Both the position numbers and the translations under genes were made by a program. From contig JAFEBI010000004.1 of the NCBI GenBank assembly GCA_018242725.1, positions 248,001 to 312,000 of the forward strand: DNA of 64,000 nucleotides. Reading direction: 5' to 3'. The notes beneath the pieces are model-generated. The model did no database searches and was not told the origin of the DNA. It saw only the letters and a list, made by a program, of their open reading frames with translations. The stretch comes from Nitrospira sp. (GTDB lineage Bacteria; Nitrospirota; Nitrospiria; Nitrospirales; Nitrospiraceae). Shown one piece after another: positions 1 to 9,140 of the stretch; position 1 is the first letter of the stretch, and each line of letters opens with the position of its first letter.

Positions 1-1074
1 GCTCGTCTGGCACCGATCTATAACCTCTCTCCGACCGCCATGAGCGTCGTCGCCGTTACCGGAGGGGTCACCATGCTCCTCGGTGCAACCATCGCGTTGA
101 CACAAACAGATATCAAGCGTGTCGTCGCCTACTCGACAGTCAGTCAGCTTGGGTACATGATCATGGCCTGCGGGCTCGGGGCCTACACCTCGGGCATGTA
201 TCATCTTCTCACACACGGTGCGTTTAAGGCCTTGTTGTTCCTCGGCTGTGGGTCGGTCATTATCGCGCTCCACCACGAGCAGGACATCCGCCATATGGGC
301 GGCCTTAAAAATCAGTTGCCGACGACCTATTGGACGTTTGTAGTCGGGTCACTGGCACTCGCAGGATTTCCCCTCACGGCTGGGTTCTTCAGCAAGGACG
401 AGCTCTTGGTCTCTGCATGGTTCTCCGGTAGTCTTGGGCAGGGACTGGCCATTGCCGGCCTGCTGACAGCTCTCCTGACCGCGTTCTACAGTTTCAGACT
501 GGTGTTTGTGACCTTCTGGGGGGAGTCTCATGTCAACCCCCATCACGCGGACCATGTCCATGAACCTTCTAAAACGATGACGACCCCGCTTCTGATTCTG
601 GCATTTTTTAGTATCATCACCGGTTACCTTGGTATTCCATCGTTTCTCGAACCGGTCTTCGCCACTGGCCAACCGCCGGTGGCGCACCATGGGGAAGCCG
701 GGATCGTCATTATGATCACCGCCACGGTGCTCGGATTGATCGGCATTGCCGCGGCCTACTACGCCTATGTGCTCAAACCGGATCTCCCGACGCGCCTGGC
801 TCAGCAGTGGAACAGTTTGTACCAAGCTTCGTTGAACAAGTGGTATGTCGATGAAGCCTACGATCGCCTGTTCGTACGGCCCACATGCATCGCAGCTTCG
901 GCACTCTGGAAACGGGTCGATGTCGCCGTCATCGACGGTGCGGTCAACGGAGTCGCGCAAACGATCCGGTGGGGCGGATGGATCTTGCGGTTGATCCAGA
1001 GCGGACAAACCCAACATTATGCATTGGCGATGGCGATGGGCATCGTGATCATCACAGCCTATCTGCTGCTCTGA
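1..1074 (+). CDS. nuoL: NADH-quinone oxidoreductase subunit L, C-terminal part (cut by window start)
   Basis: This is the C-terminal 357 residues of the largest antiporter-like membrane subunit of complex I, which helps couple NADH oxidation and quinone reduction to proton pumping. The frame is open from base 1, so the true start lies upstream of the window. Visible hallmarks are the proton-antiporter fold segments (TQTDIKRVVAYSTVSQLGYM, then THGAFKALLFL with the conserved His and Lys) and the long C-terminal lateral-helix region ending in a final hydrophobic helix. It is followed by nuoM and nuoN in the usual L-M-N order, with about 60 bp before nuoM. Function is assigned by family; identification is very secure. 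Confidence 0.97.
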   Translation, partial: ARLAPIYNLSPTAMSVVAVTGGVTMLLGATIALTQTDIKRVVAYSTVSQLGYMIMACGLGAYTSGMYHLLTHGAFKALLFLGCGSVIIALHHEQDIRHMGGLKNQLPTTYWTFVVGSLALAGFPLTAGFFSKDELLVSAWFSGSLGQGLAIAGLLTALLTAFYSFRLVFVTFWGESHVNPHHADHVHEPSKTMTTPLLILAFFSIITGYLGIPSFLEPVFATGQPPVAHHGEAGIVIMITATVLGLIGIAAAYYAYVLKPDLPTRLAQQWNSLYQASLNKWYVDEAYDRLFVRPTCIAASALWKRVDVAVIDGAVNGVAQTIRWGGWILRLIQSGQTQHYALAMAMGIVIITAYLLL

Positions 1075-1137
1075 AGCGCACGAGTGAAGATGTATGTTTG
1101 ACACACAGTACTCGACATGTGATGGATTGAAACCTTG

Positions 1138-2751
1138 ATGACTGGCTTTCCTTGGTTAACCGCATTGATCATCCTTCCCTTGCTGGGAGCGGTGGCTGTC
1201 TTTGTCGTAAAAGATGCCTCTGTCCGGCTTACCGCGCTCTCCGTGACCATTGCCGATCTCCTGATCTCGCTTCCGCTGTGGTGGCTCTTCGACGCCACTT
1301 CCGGTGAGATGCAATTCCTAGAATCAGCAGCATGGATCCCATCACTGTCGATCAACTATCGACTCGGTTTGGATGGAATCAGCCTACCGCTGGTTCTCAT
1401 GACGACCATCCTCATGCCCCTCTGCGTCCTGATTTCATGGCATGCCATCGAAACTAGGCTCCGGAGTTTCATGGCGGTGTTGCTCATCATGGAAGGCGCC
1501 ATGGTCGGCGTGTTCACGGCACTCGATTTCGTCTTGTTCTACGTGTTTTGGGAGGCGATGCTGATCCCCATGTACCTCCTGATCGGAGTGTGGGGTGGAC
1601 CGAATCGCCTGTATGCCGCGATCAAATTCTTTCTCTATACGTTTGCCGGAAGCGTGTTGCTGTTGGTCGCGATCTTGGTGCTGTATTTCCAGGGTGGCCA
1701 TACGTTCGATATTCTTGCGCTGAGCCGGCAGACTTATGCTCTCTCTCTTCAAACATGGTTGTTTTTTGCCTTCTTTGCCGCGTTTGCCGTGAAGGTCCCG
1801 ATGTTCCCATTCCACACCTGGCTGCCCGACGCACACGTGGAGGCCCCCACTGCCGGCAGTGTGATCCTCGCCAGTGTGCTGCTCAAGATGGGCACCTATG
1901 GCTTTGTGCGCTTTAGCTTGCCGATGCTCCCGGATGCCTCACGTCTCTTCACCCCCCTGATGGCCGCCCTGTCGATTGTGGCGATCATCTACGGGGCCTA
2001 CATGGCATTGGCCCAGGCTGATCTCAAAAAGCTGATTGCCTATTCGAGCGTCAGCCACATGGGATTCATCACCCTCGGCCTGTTCATGTTCAATATCCAA
2101 GGTATCGAGGGTGCCGTCATGCAGATGGTGAATCACGGCATCACGACCGGTGGACTCTTTCTCTGTGTCGGGATGATTTACGAACGCACCCATAGCCGGC
2201 AGATTGCCGATAACATCGGGTTGACCAAGCCGATGCCTCGGTATGCGACCTTTCTTGTTATTTTTGCCCTCTCTTCACTGGGACTTCCAGGGACCAACAG
2301 TTTCGTTGGAGAATTTATGGTCCTCGTCGGCACATTTCTCTGGAGTAAGGTGGCGACAGCCTTCGCCTCACTAGGCATCATTCTGGCCGCGGCCTACCTT
2401 CTCTGGATGATCCAACGTGTCGCGTTTGGCACACCGGCTCCTCACATGCTCCACAAACTTTCTGACCTAAACCAACGAGAAATAGCGACGTTGTTACCTC
2501 TGGCAGTGCTGATCTTCGTGATCGGCCTATTTCCCAACCCTCTCCTCAGCCGGATGCACACCACGGTCGAACGGGTCATCGCTCGCACCGGTCCCTCTTC
2601 ACCTCAACAGAGTTCCGATCAGTCTGTTCTGGGCCAGCCAATGCTCTCGCAGAATGACGGCTTGATCTCGACGCTCAACGTGGTCCGTGCCTCAACCGTT
2701 CATCCCACCGGCAGCCTGCCACTCACGGATACGCAGGGAGAACGGCCATGA
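1138..2751 (+). CDS. nuoM: NADH-quinone oxidoreductase subunit M
   Basis: Antiporter-like proton-pumping subunit of complex I in the inner membrane, about 537 residues, a normal length for NuoM. The conserved helix with the essential Glu (FYVFWEAMLIPMYLLIG), the Lys-containing helix (FAVKVPMFPFHTWLPDAH) and the ADLKKLIAYSSVSHMGF segment are all present. A TTG at 1135 could also initiate, but the adjacent ATG at 1138 is the simpler choice. The C-terminal tail after the last helix (about 50 residues, Ser/Thr/Gln-rich) is a little longer than in E. coli. The stop overlaps the nuoN start as ATGA, so the two are probably translationally coupled. Confidence 0.97.
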   Translation: MTGFPWLTALIILPLLGAVAVFVVKDASVRLTALSVTIADLLISLPLWWLFDATSGEMQFLESAAWIPSLSINYRLGLDGISLPLVLMTTILMPLCVLISWHAIETRLRSFMAVLLIMEGAMVGVFTALDFVLFYVFWEAMLIPMYLLIGVWGGPNRLYAAIKFFLYTFAGSVLLLVAILVLYFQGGHTFDILALSRQTYALSLQTWLFFAFFAAFAVKVPMFPFHTWLPDAHVEAPTAGSVILASVLLKMGTYGFVRFSLPMLPDASRLFTPLMAALSIVAIIYGAYMALAQADLKKLIAYSSVSHMGFITLGLFMFNIQGIEGAVMQMVNHGITTGGLFLCVGMIYERTHSRQIADNIGLTKPMPRYATFLVIFALSSLGLPGTNSFVGEFMVLVGTFLWSKVATAFASLGIILAAAYLLWMIQRVAFGTPAPHMLHKLSDLNQREIATLLPLAVLIFVIGLFPNPLLSRMHTTVERVIARTGPSSPQQSSDQSVLGQPMLSQNDGLISTLNVVRASTVHPTGSLPLTDTQGERP

Positions 2752-4214
2752 CCTTCTCTGCCACAGATTTCTTCCTCATTCTACCTGAGTTACTGGTCAT
2801 CACAGCCGCCTGCATCGTACTCGTGCTCGACCCGGTGCTACGACCATCCAATAAGGATAGCTTGGTATGGGTAAGCCTGGGAACGCTCGCCATATGTATG
2901 GGCCTGACGGCGTCCCAAATGGAGACGCATGCGTCAATATTTAGCGGCCTTGTCGTCATCGACGCCTATGGAACCTTCTGGAAGCTGCTGTTGTACTTCG
3001 TGACGGGACTCACAATCCTCCTGTCCTACTCCTATTTAAAAGAAGAGCAACTGTATTTCGGTGAATACTACGGCTTCATATTGCTCTCGCTGTGCGGCAT
3101 GATGGTCATGGTCTCCGCAACCGATTTGTTGACGATCTATCTGGGTACGGAACTGATGTCGCTCTCTCTGTACGTCATGGCAGGTCTCAAGCGGAAGGAA
3201 CCTCGCTCTCTTGAAGCATCGGCAAAATACTTTGTATTGGGTGCATTCTCCTCCGGCATTCTTCTCTATGGCATCTCCCTCCTCTACGGAGCGACCGGCA
3301 GCACGAGACTGCCGGCGATCGCCTCGACAATTGCGACCCAGGGGTTCGCCGACCCGTTGCTGTTATTTTCAACGATCCTGTTGGCGGTGGGGTTTGGATT
3401 CAAACTGGCCATCGTTCCGTTTCATATGTGGACACCGGACGTCTATCAAGGCGCCCCGACGTCCGTCACGGCATTCATGGCCGTCGCATCCAAAGCCGCC
3501 AGCTTCGGCGCATTCCTCCGTGTGTTTGTGGAAGGTTTGGGTGGGGTCAAGGCCGATTGGTCCGCCATCTTTCTCTTACTCAGTCTTGCTACTCTCGTCG
3601 TGGGCAACATCGTTGCTCTGGTTCAGACAAACATCAAGCGGATGCTGGCTTATTCAAGCATTGCGCACGCAGGCTATGCCCTGATCGGTGTCGTCGCCGC
3701 CGGACGTATTGAGCACTCGTCTGGCATTGCCAGCGTTCTACTCTATATTGCCTTGTACACGTTCATGACATTCGGGGCGTTCGCCATTGTCGCAATGCTG
3801 CGAAAAGGCACGATTGAAGGTGAAGAGATCGAGGATTTCACCGGCCTGGCAAAACGCCACCCTCTCGCCGCGCTATTGATGCTGGTCTTTATGGTTTCGC
3901 TGGCGGGCATTCCCCCGACTGCGGGCTTTATCGGGAAATTGTATGTCTTCAGATCCGCCGTGGAAGCTGGCATGGCATGGCTGGCGGCCATTGCCCTCCT
4001 GTTTGCGGCAATCTCAGCCTATTACTATCTTCGGGTCGTCATGGTCATGTATATGCGGGATCCTATTGATGGAACGGACCCCGCCCCGCGGTTGGTGATG
4101 TCCCCAACCCTTTCCCTTGTGCTCGCCTGCGCGGTCGCTGGAGTGGTGATCTTCGGTATCTACCCCAACCCACTCGTCAGTCTCGCCCAGCACGCCGTGT
4201 TGACGCTGAAATAA
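2748..4214 (+). CDS. nuoN: NADH-quinone oxidoreductase subunit N
   Basis: Third antiporter-like membrane subunit of complex I, 488 residues, typical length. It shows the NuoN pattern: the GTELMSLSLYVMAG helix with its Glu, the KLAIVPFHMWTPDVYQGAP segment and the TNIKRMLAYSSIAHAGYAL segment. The start codon overlaps the nuoM stop by 4 bp (ATGA). It is the last gene of the nuo operon here; the next gene starts 37 bp downstream with its own Shine-Dalgarno and an unrelated function, though it could be read through. Nothing unusual is seen in the conserved residues. Confidence 0.97.
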   Translation: MTFSATDFFLILPELLVITAACIVLVLDPVLRPSNKDSLVWVSLGTLAICMGLTASQMETHASIFSGLVVIDAYGTFWKLLLYFVTGLTILLSYSYLKEEQLYFGEYYGFILLSLCGMMVMVSATDLLTIYLGTELMSLSLYVMAGLKRKEPRSLEASAKYFVLGAFSSGILLYGISLLYGATGSTRLPAIASTIATQGFADPLLLFSTILLAVGFGFKLAIVPFHMWTPDVYQGAPTSVTAFMAVASKAASFGAFLRVFVEGLGGVKADWSAIFLLLSLATLVVGNIVALVQTNIKRMLAYSSIAHAGYALIGVVAAGRIEHSSGIASVLLYIALYTFMTFGAFAIVAMLRKGTIEGEEIEDFTGLAKRHPLAALLMLVFMVSLAGIPPTAGFIGKLYVFRSAVEAGMAWLAAIALLFAAISAYYYLRVVMVMYMRDPIDGTDPAPRLVMSPTLSLVLACAVAGVVIFGIYPNPLVSLAQHAVLTLK

Positions 4215-4251
4215 GGCCGTCCATACTCCAACTATTTGACGGAAGGACCTT

Positions 4252-5094
4252 ATGCATGTCGTTCGCTTCCTGAGTGAGGCGGTCACATCGTTTTTACGCC
4301 ACGGATGCCCGAGCCTCGCCGCGGCGTTGGCGTTTTTCTCGCTGCTCTCATTGTTTCCTCTTGTCTTTCTTCTCTTGTATGGAGTCAGTTTCCTTGTGAG
4401 TCAGAACGTGATCGGCGAACAGTTCATGCTTAGTTTTCTCAAAGGATTTCTGCCTTCCTTAGGTGAGCGATTAGCGCAAGAGCTGCATCGGATCAGTTCA
4501 TTGGAAAGCGTCCGATGGATCGTGCTGCTGTCGTTCTTCTGGTTTGGCGGGCTTGTGTTCTATGAGCTCGACTATGCGCTCAATGTCGTATTTCAGAGCA
4601 CTCAAAAGCGCCACCCGCTTATTTCCACTGCAATTTCCATCGCGCTGTTGGGATCCACCGGCCTGTTACTCTTCACTTCCTATGTCGCCACTCAAGCCAT
4701 TGCCTTTTTGACGGCCTACGCACCTCGGCTCTGGGGGTTGGATCTTGTCGCCTTGGCCGCCCACGACTTTCATATGACCTACACTCTCCCTTTTGCGCTC
4801 GCATTCCTGGCGGTCAGCCTGCTCTACCGTCTTGTACCTCGACGTCGTCCACAATGGAGGGATGCCATGGCCGGCGCCCTCACGTTCAGTTTGCTGTGGG
4901 TTGCAGCCAAGCTCTTGTTCGTCAATTATGGAGATTTTGCGACGGTCTATGCACGACTCTATGGATCGTTGCTCGAGGTCGTGCTCTTGTTGCTCTGGGT
5001 CTATTATTCTGCGGGACTCTTTCTCTTCGGCGGCATCATCGCGCACAATCTGAAACAGATTGCCCGGCCATCGCCCCCGGTTGATGGCCGATAG
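4252..5094 (+). CDS. YihY/BrkB family inner membrane protein
   Basis: A 280-residue polytopic membrane protein of the YihY/BrkB family (once annotated as ribonuclease BN, which it is not). Six hydrophobic segments are visible, with the family's early CPSLAAALAFFSLLSLFPL signature near residues 20-40 and the late YGSLLEVVLLLLWVYYSAG segment before a short polar tail. The start has a GGAAGGA ribosome binding site. Molecular function is not established for the family; transport and roles in envelope physiology have been suggested. It lies 37 bp behind nuoN on the same strand and may be co-transcribed with it, and is convergent with the protease gene downstream. Confidence 0.9.
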   Translation: MHVVRFLSEAVTSFLRHGCPSLAAALAFFSLLSLFPLVFLLLYGVSFLVSQNVIGEQFMLSFLKGFLPSLGERLAQELHRISSLESVRWIVLLSFFWFGGLVFYELDYALNVVFQSTQKRHPLISTAISIALLGSTGLLLFTSYVATQAIAFLTAYAPRLWGLDLVALAAHDFHMTYTLPFALAFLAVSLLYRLVPRRRPQWRDAMAGALTFSLLWVAAKLLFVNYGDFATVYARLYGSLLEVVLLLLWVYYSAGLFLFGGIIAHNLKQIARPSPPVDGR

Positions 5095-5136
5095 TGAAAA
5101 TGCCGCGACAACAATGATCTAAGTGAATGCCGCAAT

Positions 5137-6297
5137 TCAACGGATGGCGTGGCTACGAAGCTGCAGAAAATGCACAAGGGCTGACTGTGTCACGAGTCCA
5201 ACAATTTCTCCATCCTGCACGACGACGAGTTGATCCCATCCCTCACGAGCCATGCGCCCCATCGCGTGAATCGCTGGAACCTCAGGCGAGATAACCATCG
5301 ATTCTGAAAAGGGACGCATCACCTGATCAACCCGACGCCAGGACCAGGTGGCTGCCGGCACAGCCTGAATGTCGGGTACGGTCACAAGGCCGATCAGACG
5401 GCGATCTTCGACGACGGGAAATCCTCCATAACCATAGGCCTGGAAATACCGATTCACGGCCTCATCAAGCGTGGTTTGAGCTGGAATCGATACAACCGTC
5501 GTCACCATCATGTCTTGAATCCTGGTTGTCGAGATGGACTGCCGTAACATCGCTTGTCGTCGGCTCGCCAGCGCCGCAATGTAGAGAAAGATTCCAATCA
5601 GTGCCAGCCATCCTCCCGTCCAGACCATCGACGCATCCAGCTCACCGGTTGCCGCTTGCTGGATTCGCAGCAACCCCCACAGCACGAAGACCACACCAAA
5701 CCCGAGGCCTGCCCCTGCAGCCTGTTTCGTCGCGCGATAATAATCTTTCCCCCAAGCCCACAGACCGGCACGCAGGATTCTGCCTCCGTCCAACGGAAAA
5801 CCAGGAATCAAATTAAACACCCCGAGCTGAAGATTCCCCATTCCAAGCAGGAGTCCAAGCATGATCACCCCACGGAGCGTCTGTTCCTGTTGAATCGCCT
5901 CCGCCAATGCAACGATCGCCAAGCAGCTTCCACTGATGACGAAACTGACGATTGGTCCGGCGATCGCAATGAGGAACTCTGCCTTGGGCGAGGGGGCTTC
6001 CTGGCGCATATGCGCGACCCCACCGAAGAGAAACAAGGTAATCTGCTCGATCGGAATTCGGTAGCGCAGCGCCACGTAGGAATGTCCTAGTTCATGCAGG
6101 AGCACAGACAAGAAGAGAAGCGCCGCCCCGACGGCTCCCATCAACCAATAGCGCCCAGAGCTGAGTCCCGGCAACGTTTCCGGTAGATAGTCTGTTGAGA
6201 GAGTCCAGGTGGCAAGGAGGAAGACCAGAAACCAGGACGCATGGATTCGAATGGGAATGCCCAACGCTCGGCCGATTTCCCACGAACGCATCTGCAT
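5137..6297 (-). CDS. Site-2 protease family (M50) metalloprotease with two CBS domains
   Basis: Intramembrane zinc metalloprotease of the M50/S2P class, about 386 residues. Membrane helices surround the HELGH zinc motif (near residue 65) and the second metal site PGFPLDGGRILRAG (near residue 165). After about six helices a cytosolic tail holds two CBS domains (from TRIQDMMVTTVVSIPA to the C-terminus), which in this subfamily are thought to sense nucleotides. The ATG at 6297 was chosen; a GTG at 6306 and an ATG at 6291 are alternatives. The gene is divergent from the deacetylase at 6367, with about 70 bp of shared upstream DNA. The substrate is unknown. Confidence 0.9.
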   Translation of the reverse strand: MQMRSWEIGRALGIPIRIHASWFLVFLLATWTLSTDYLPETLPGLSSGRYWLMGAVGAALLFLSVLLHELGHSYVALRYRIPIEQITLFLFGGVAHMRQEAPSPKAEFLIAIAGPIVSFVISGSCLAIVALAEAIQQEQTLRGVIMLGLLLGMGNLQLGVFNLIPGFPLDGGRILRAGLWAWGKDYYRATKQAAGAGLGFGVVFVLWGLLRIQQAATGELDASMVWTGGWLALIGIFLYIAALASRRQAMLRQSISTTRIQDMMVTTVVSIPAQTTLDEAVNRYFQAYGYGGFPVVEDRRLIGLVTVPDIQAVPAATWSWRRVDQVMRPFSESMVISPEVPAIHAMGRMAREGWDQLVVVQDGEIVGLVTQSALVHFLQLRSHAIR

Positions 6298-6353
6298 ACC
6301 CCACACCGTAACAGTGGAATGGGGAAGGGGTCAATCTTCTCTCTGTGTTCATG

Positions 6354-6359
6354 TATACT
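6354..6359 (+). promoter_or_regulatory. -10 element of a probable leaderless promoter for the deacetylase gene
   Basis: TATACT lies 7 nt before the ATG at 6367, so transcription should begin at or within a few bases of the start codon. No Shine-Dalgarno is seen. No clear -35 hexamer is visible. Confidence 0.5.
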
Positions 6360-6366
6360 AGCCCTC

Positions 6367-7083
6367 ATGCGTCGACTCGTTCCAACACGTGCGCTGCTAT
6401 ACTTGACCTTCCTCATCGCACTTGGGCCGATGCCTTCGCCCCCTACCTTTGCCCAAGTCATCACGTCTGGTTCATCGAGCTGTCCCGGGGTAGCCCTGAC
6501 GTTTGATCTCTGTCCTGTGCGCAAAGGATCCGGCTATGATCAGCCGTTAATGGACTATCTGATTACCCATCGCATTCCGGCCACATTTTTTATGTCCGGC
6601 AAGTGGATGGCCAAACATGATGCGGAAGTGGAACAGCTACTGGGTCTGGACTTTTTTGAAATTGGGACCCATGGTGAGGTGCACGCTCACCTTCCCATGC
6701 ATGATGCCGATGAACAACGGACAGAGATTCTAGGCCCCGTCAAGCTGCTGAAGGAACACTATGGCCATAAGGCCTCACTCTTTCGCCCACCGTATGGAGA
6801 ATACAACGACGTAACCGTTGCCGTAGTCAAACTGCTTGGCCTGCAATTCATCCAATGGGACATCGAATCAGGCGATCCAGATCCCACACTTTCCGCGGGG
6901 AAAATTCTGCTCAGGGTTGCCAAGCGCGCAAAGCCCGGCAGTATCATCGTGCTTCATGCCAATGGAAAGGGTAAGCAGACCCGGCTGGTTATCGAGCATC
7001 TGACTCGAGAGGTTCTCCCGGCCAAGAAGCTTCGGCCGATGACCGTGAGCGAGCTGTTGGATTGTACAGCCAAGACCCCATGA
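6367..7083 (+). CDS. Secreted polysaccharide deacetylase (NodB homology, CE4)
   Basis: A 238-residue exported carbohydrate esterase-4 family protein. The start at 6367 gives a classical signal peptide (MRRLVPTRALLYLTFLIAL then a cleavage region near PPTFAQ); in-frame starts further upstream would bury it. NodB motifs are visible: LTFDLCP (motif 1, with the usual second Asp replaced by Leu, as in one recognised subclade), GTHGEVHAH (metal-binding histidines), FRPPYGEYN (motif 3), DIESGDP and a late IIVLHANGKG. It probably removes acetyl groups from envelope or peptidoglycan-type polymers; the substrate cannot be told. The stop overlaps the next ATG by 4 bp, so it is coupled to the acetyltransferase gene. 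Confidence 0.88.
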   Translation: MRRLVPTRALLYLTFLIALGPMPSPPTFAQVITSGSSSCPGVALTFDLCPVRKGSGYDQPLMDYLITHRIPATFFMSGKWMAKHDAEVEQLLGLDFFEIGTHGEVHAHLPMHDADEQRTEILGPVKLLKEHYGHKASLFRPPYGEYNDVTVAVVKLLGLQFIQWDIESGDPDPTLSAGKILLRVAKRAKPGSIIVLHANGKGKQTRLVIEHLTREVLPAKKLRPMTVSELLDCTAKTP

Positions 7084-7553
7084 CGCCTTCGGCTGTCAGA
7101 ACCATGGTCCCGGATGATCGAAAGCCGGTCATTCAATTGTTGGGGGATTCTGAGCCTTGGAACCGCCTGGGCTATGGAGCGGACGATTGGAGCCGTATCT
7201 TTTGCCCGCTACCTCAGGGGCGAGATTGTTATGTCGCGGAATATGATGGACAAGTGGCAGGCGTCGCGATCGTGAAGCAGAAGTTTCTCTTGGGGGACTA
7301 CCTTGAACTCTTAGGTGTGGCCGTATGGGCCCGACAGAAGGGGACCGGCAGTCAGCTGTTGAAGCACATCGAGACTCTCGTGTTTCAAAGAACCAAGAAT
7401 CTGTTTGCCTGTGTGTCGGACTTCAATCAACCAGCTCGGGCATTTTACAAGAAACAGGGTTATCAAGAAATCGGCCCCATGCCCAACTTTCTGATCCCTG
7501 GAAGTGCCGAGATACTCCTCCGCAAAACAGCGGGACCAGCCAGAAAGAACTAA
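7080..7553 (+). CDS. GNAT family N-acetyltransferase
   Basis: A 157-residue GCN5-related acetyltransferase transferring acetyl from acetyl-CoA to an unknown amine. The central strand and acetyl-CoA loop are recognisable (LELLGVAVWARQKGTGSQLL, variant of the Q/RxxGxG/A motif), followed by the ACVSDFNQPARAFYKKQGY segment typical of the GNAT C-terminal half. The ATG at 7080 overlaps the deacetylase stop (ATGA), supporting translational coupling. Pairing with a deacetylase suggests a linked acylation/deacylation role, but that is inference only. Confidence 0.85.
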   Translation: MTPSAVRTMVPDDRKPVIQLLGDSEPWNRLGYGADDWSRIFCPLPQGRDCYVAEYDGQVAGVAIVKQKFLLGDYLELLGVAVWARQKGTGSQLLKHIETLVFQRTKNLFACVSDFNQPARAFYKKQGYQEIGPMPNFLIPGSAEILLRKTAGPARKN

Positions 7554-7614
7554 TGGCTGATGTCACAAAATGGTTTTTTTGATCTGGCCCTGCCATTCGT
7601 GATACGCCATCTGC

Positions 7615-7620
7615 TATAAG
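7615..7620 (+). promoter_or_regulatory. Extended -10 element of a probable leaderless promoter for the VOC gene
   Basis: TGCTATAAG matches an extended -10 (TGn plus TATAAG). It ends 8 nt before the ATG at 7629, too close to leave room for a ribosome binding site. Confidence 0.5.
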
Positions 7621-7628
7621 CTCTGCTC

Positions 7629-8027
7629 ATGAAGGTTACAAAGTTGCTCCACACCCGCATGCGGGTCAGCGATTTGGATGAGACTATCCGATTCTACACA
7701 ACTGTGTTGGGGCTTGAGGTCATTGAGCAAAAGACCTCTCCTCGGGGATCTCAACTGGCCTTCCTGAAAGTGCCCAACAGTGCCGAGTTGATTGAATTGA
7801 CCAGCTTCCCTCCCAGCGGACCAGTGAGGGTACAAGAAGACCTGGTCCACCTGGCCTTTCAAGTTGAGAGTCTTGATGAAACAATCGCCTTACTCACAAT
7901 GCAAGGGGTCAAAATCACTGATGGTCCAACGAACTCTTCCTCCGGGAGTCGCTTCATTTTTATCGACGCTCCGGACGGCTACGAGATTGAGCTGATCGAA
8001 CGGCCAGCCGGTGAGGACATCGTCTAG
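7629..8027 (+). CDS. VOC family (glyoxalase/bleomycin resistance) protein
   Basis: A 132-residue vicinal-oxygen-chelate protein. The paired beta-alpha-beta-beta-beta modules are visible: the first begins LLHTRMRVSDLDETIRFYTT with a metal-ligand His near position 8, the second begins around VHLAFQVESLDETIALL, and the terminal DPDG-like element is DAPDGYEIELIE with its metal-ligand Glu. Spacing resembles lactoylglutathione lyase (GloA), so methylglyoxal detoxification is possible. VOC enzymes are diverse and the exact substrate is uncertain. It is monocistronic, with a probable leaderless promoter just upstream. Confidence 0.85.
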   Translation: MKVTKLLHTRMRVSDLDETIRFYTTVLGLEVIEQKTSPRGSQLAFLKVPNSAELIELTSFPPSGPVRVQEDLVHLAFQVESLDETIALLTMQGVKITDGPTNSSSGSRFIFIDAPDGYEIELIERPAGEDIV

Positions 8028-8151
8028 CCCAAAGAACTCGTCAAACGGTCTGTTCTCAATCGCTCGTCCACATTGACGACATACCTCTCCTCGCAGTACC
8101 TTCTCTCCTTCAAATGACCATGCCGATTGACATATCTGGAGGATTGCAGAA

Positions 8152-9021
8152 ATGAAAAACGGGTTTTTCCGTGGACACGGGTTGGGCAACGATTATATCG
8201 TGATGGACCCCAAAGAACTGACGTTCAAATTAACGCCAAAGACTATCAAAGCGATCTGCAACCGCAATTGGGGGTTGGGCAGTGACGGGATACTAGCCTT
8301 GGTCCCCTCAAAAAAGGCCGATTTTGGGTTGCGCATTTTCAACCCGGATGGGAGTGAAGCCGAAAAGTCAGGAAACGGGCTTCGTATTTTCGCCCGATAC
8401 CTCCATGCGACCGGAAGGACCAAGAAAAAACACTTCGCGGTAGACACCAAAGGTGGGAACGTGACGATTGCGTTGCATGTAGACCGTCATGGCGACGCGG
8501 CCGCTGCAACCGTTGAGATGGGAATCGCCACCTTCAAGCCTGGGGCGCTCCCCTGCTCATTGGACGTGCCGGAGTTGATCCAACAACCGATTGACGCAGC
8601 TGGAACTCCACTGACGTTTACCGGCGTAAGTGTCGGGAATCCCCATTGTGTCGTCTTCAAGCCGACGGGAGCATCCTGGTCGCATGAAGACCTCGTGACA
8701 CTTGGCCCGGCCCTCGAAAACCACACACTGTTTCCCAAACGAACGAACGTGCAACTGGCTGTTCCAATCGGACCAAAAGAAATCTTCATTCTGATTTGGG
8801 AGCGTGGGGCCGGAGAAACACAGGCCTCTGGTTCATCATCCTGCGCGGCAGCGAGTGCCGCAGTACGCCTCGGACTGGTGAAGAGCCCCGTGACGGTGAA
8901 GATGCCGGGAGGCACGCTGAATATCGAGGTGGCTTCTGACTTTAGCCTCACCATGAAAGGCCCCGTTGCCGAAGTGGCCCGTGGCACGTTGAGTCCATCA
9001 TTTGTCCGTTCGCTGAAGTAG
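8152..9021 (+). CDS. dapF: Diaminopimelate epimerase family protein with both catalytic cysteines replaced by serine
   Basis: A 289-residue protein matching DapF along its length: GHGLGNDYIVMD at the N-terminus, FNPDGSEAEKSGNG around residue 73, GNPHCVVF near 161 and ERGAGETQASGSSSCAA near 217-232. DapF normally uses two cysteines (E. coli Cys73 and Cys217) as acid/base pair to convert LL- to meso-diaminopimelate. Here the corresponding residues are Ser73 (codon TCA) and Ser225 (codon TCT). The other active-site framework is kept. It has a Shine-Dalgarno (GGAGGA). It may be a slow or altered isomerase, or a paralogue with another substrate; the lysine/peptidoglycan assignment is therefore uncertain. 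Confidence 0.85.
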   Translation: MKNGFFRGHGLGNDYIVMDPKELTFKLTPKTIKAICNRNWGLGSDGILALVPSKKADFGLRIFNPDGSEAEKSGNGLRIFARYLHATGRTKKKHFAVDTKGGNVTIALHVDRHGDAAAATVEMGIATFKPGALPCSLDVPELIQQPIDAAGTPLTFTGVSVGNPHCVVFKPTGASWSHEDLVTLGPALENHTLFPKRTNVQLAVPIGPKEIFILIWERGAGETQASGSSSCAAASAAVRLGLVKSPVTVKMPGGTLNIEVASDFSLTMKGPVAEVARGTLSPSFVRSLK

Positions 9022-9140
9022 TCCGCGCGCAACGAATAGCTGTCAGCCTGATTGCCATCTCGAGATTGCTCACGCCTTCTTCACACCGTACAATGTCCAA
9101 AATCATCTTGTGGTTTCTCCTACCTGGAGGCTGATAGCTG

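Noticed and set aside
7890-8189. Minus-strand frame with a CxxC-like CRQCGR near 8085
   Set aside because: Tempting as a zinc-ribbon peptide in the VOC-dapF gap, but most of the frame overlaps two real genes and only one CxxC is present.
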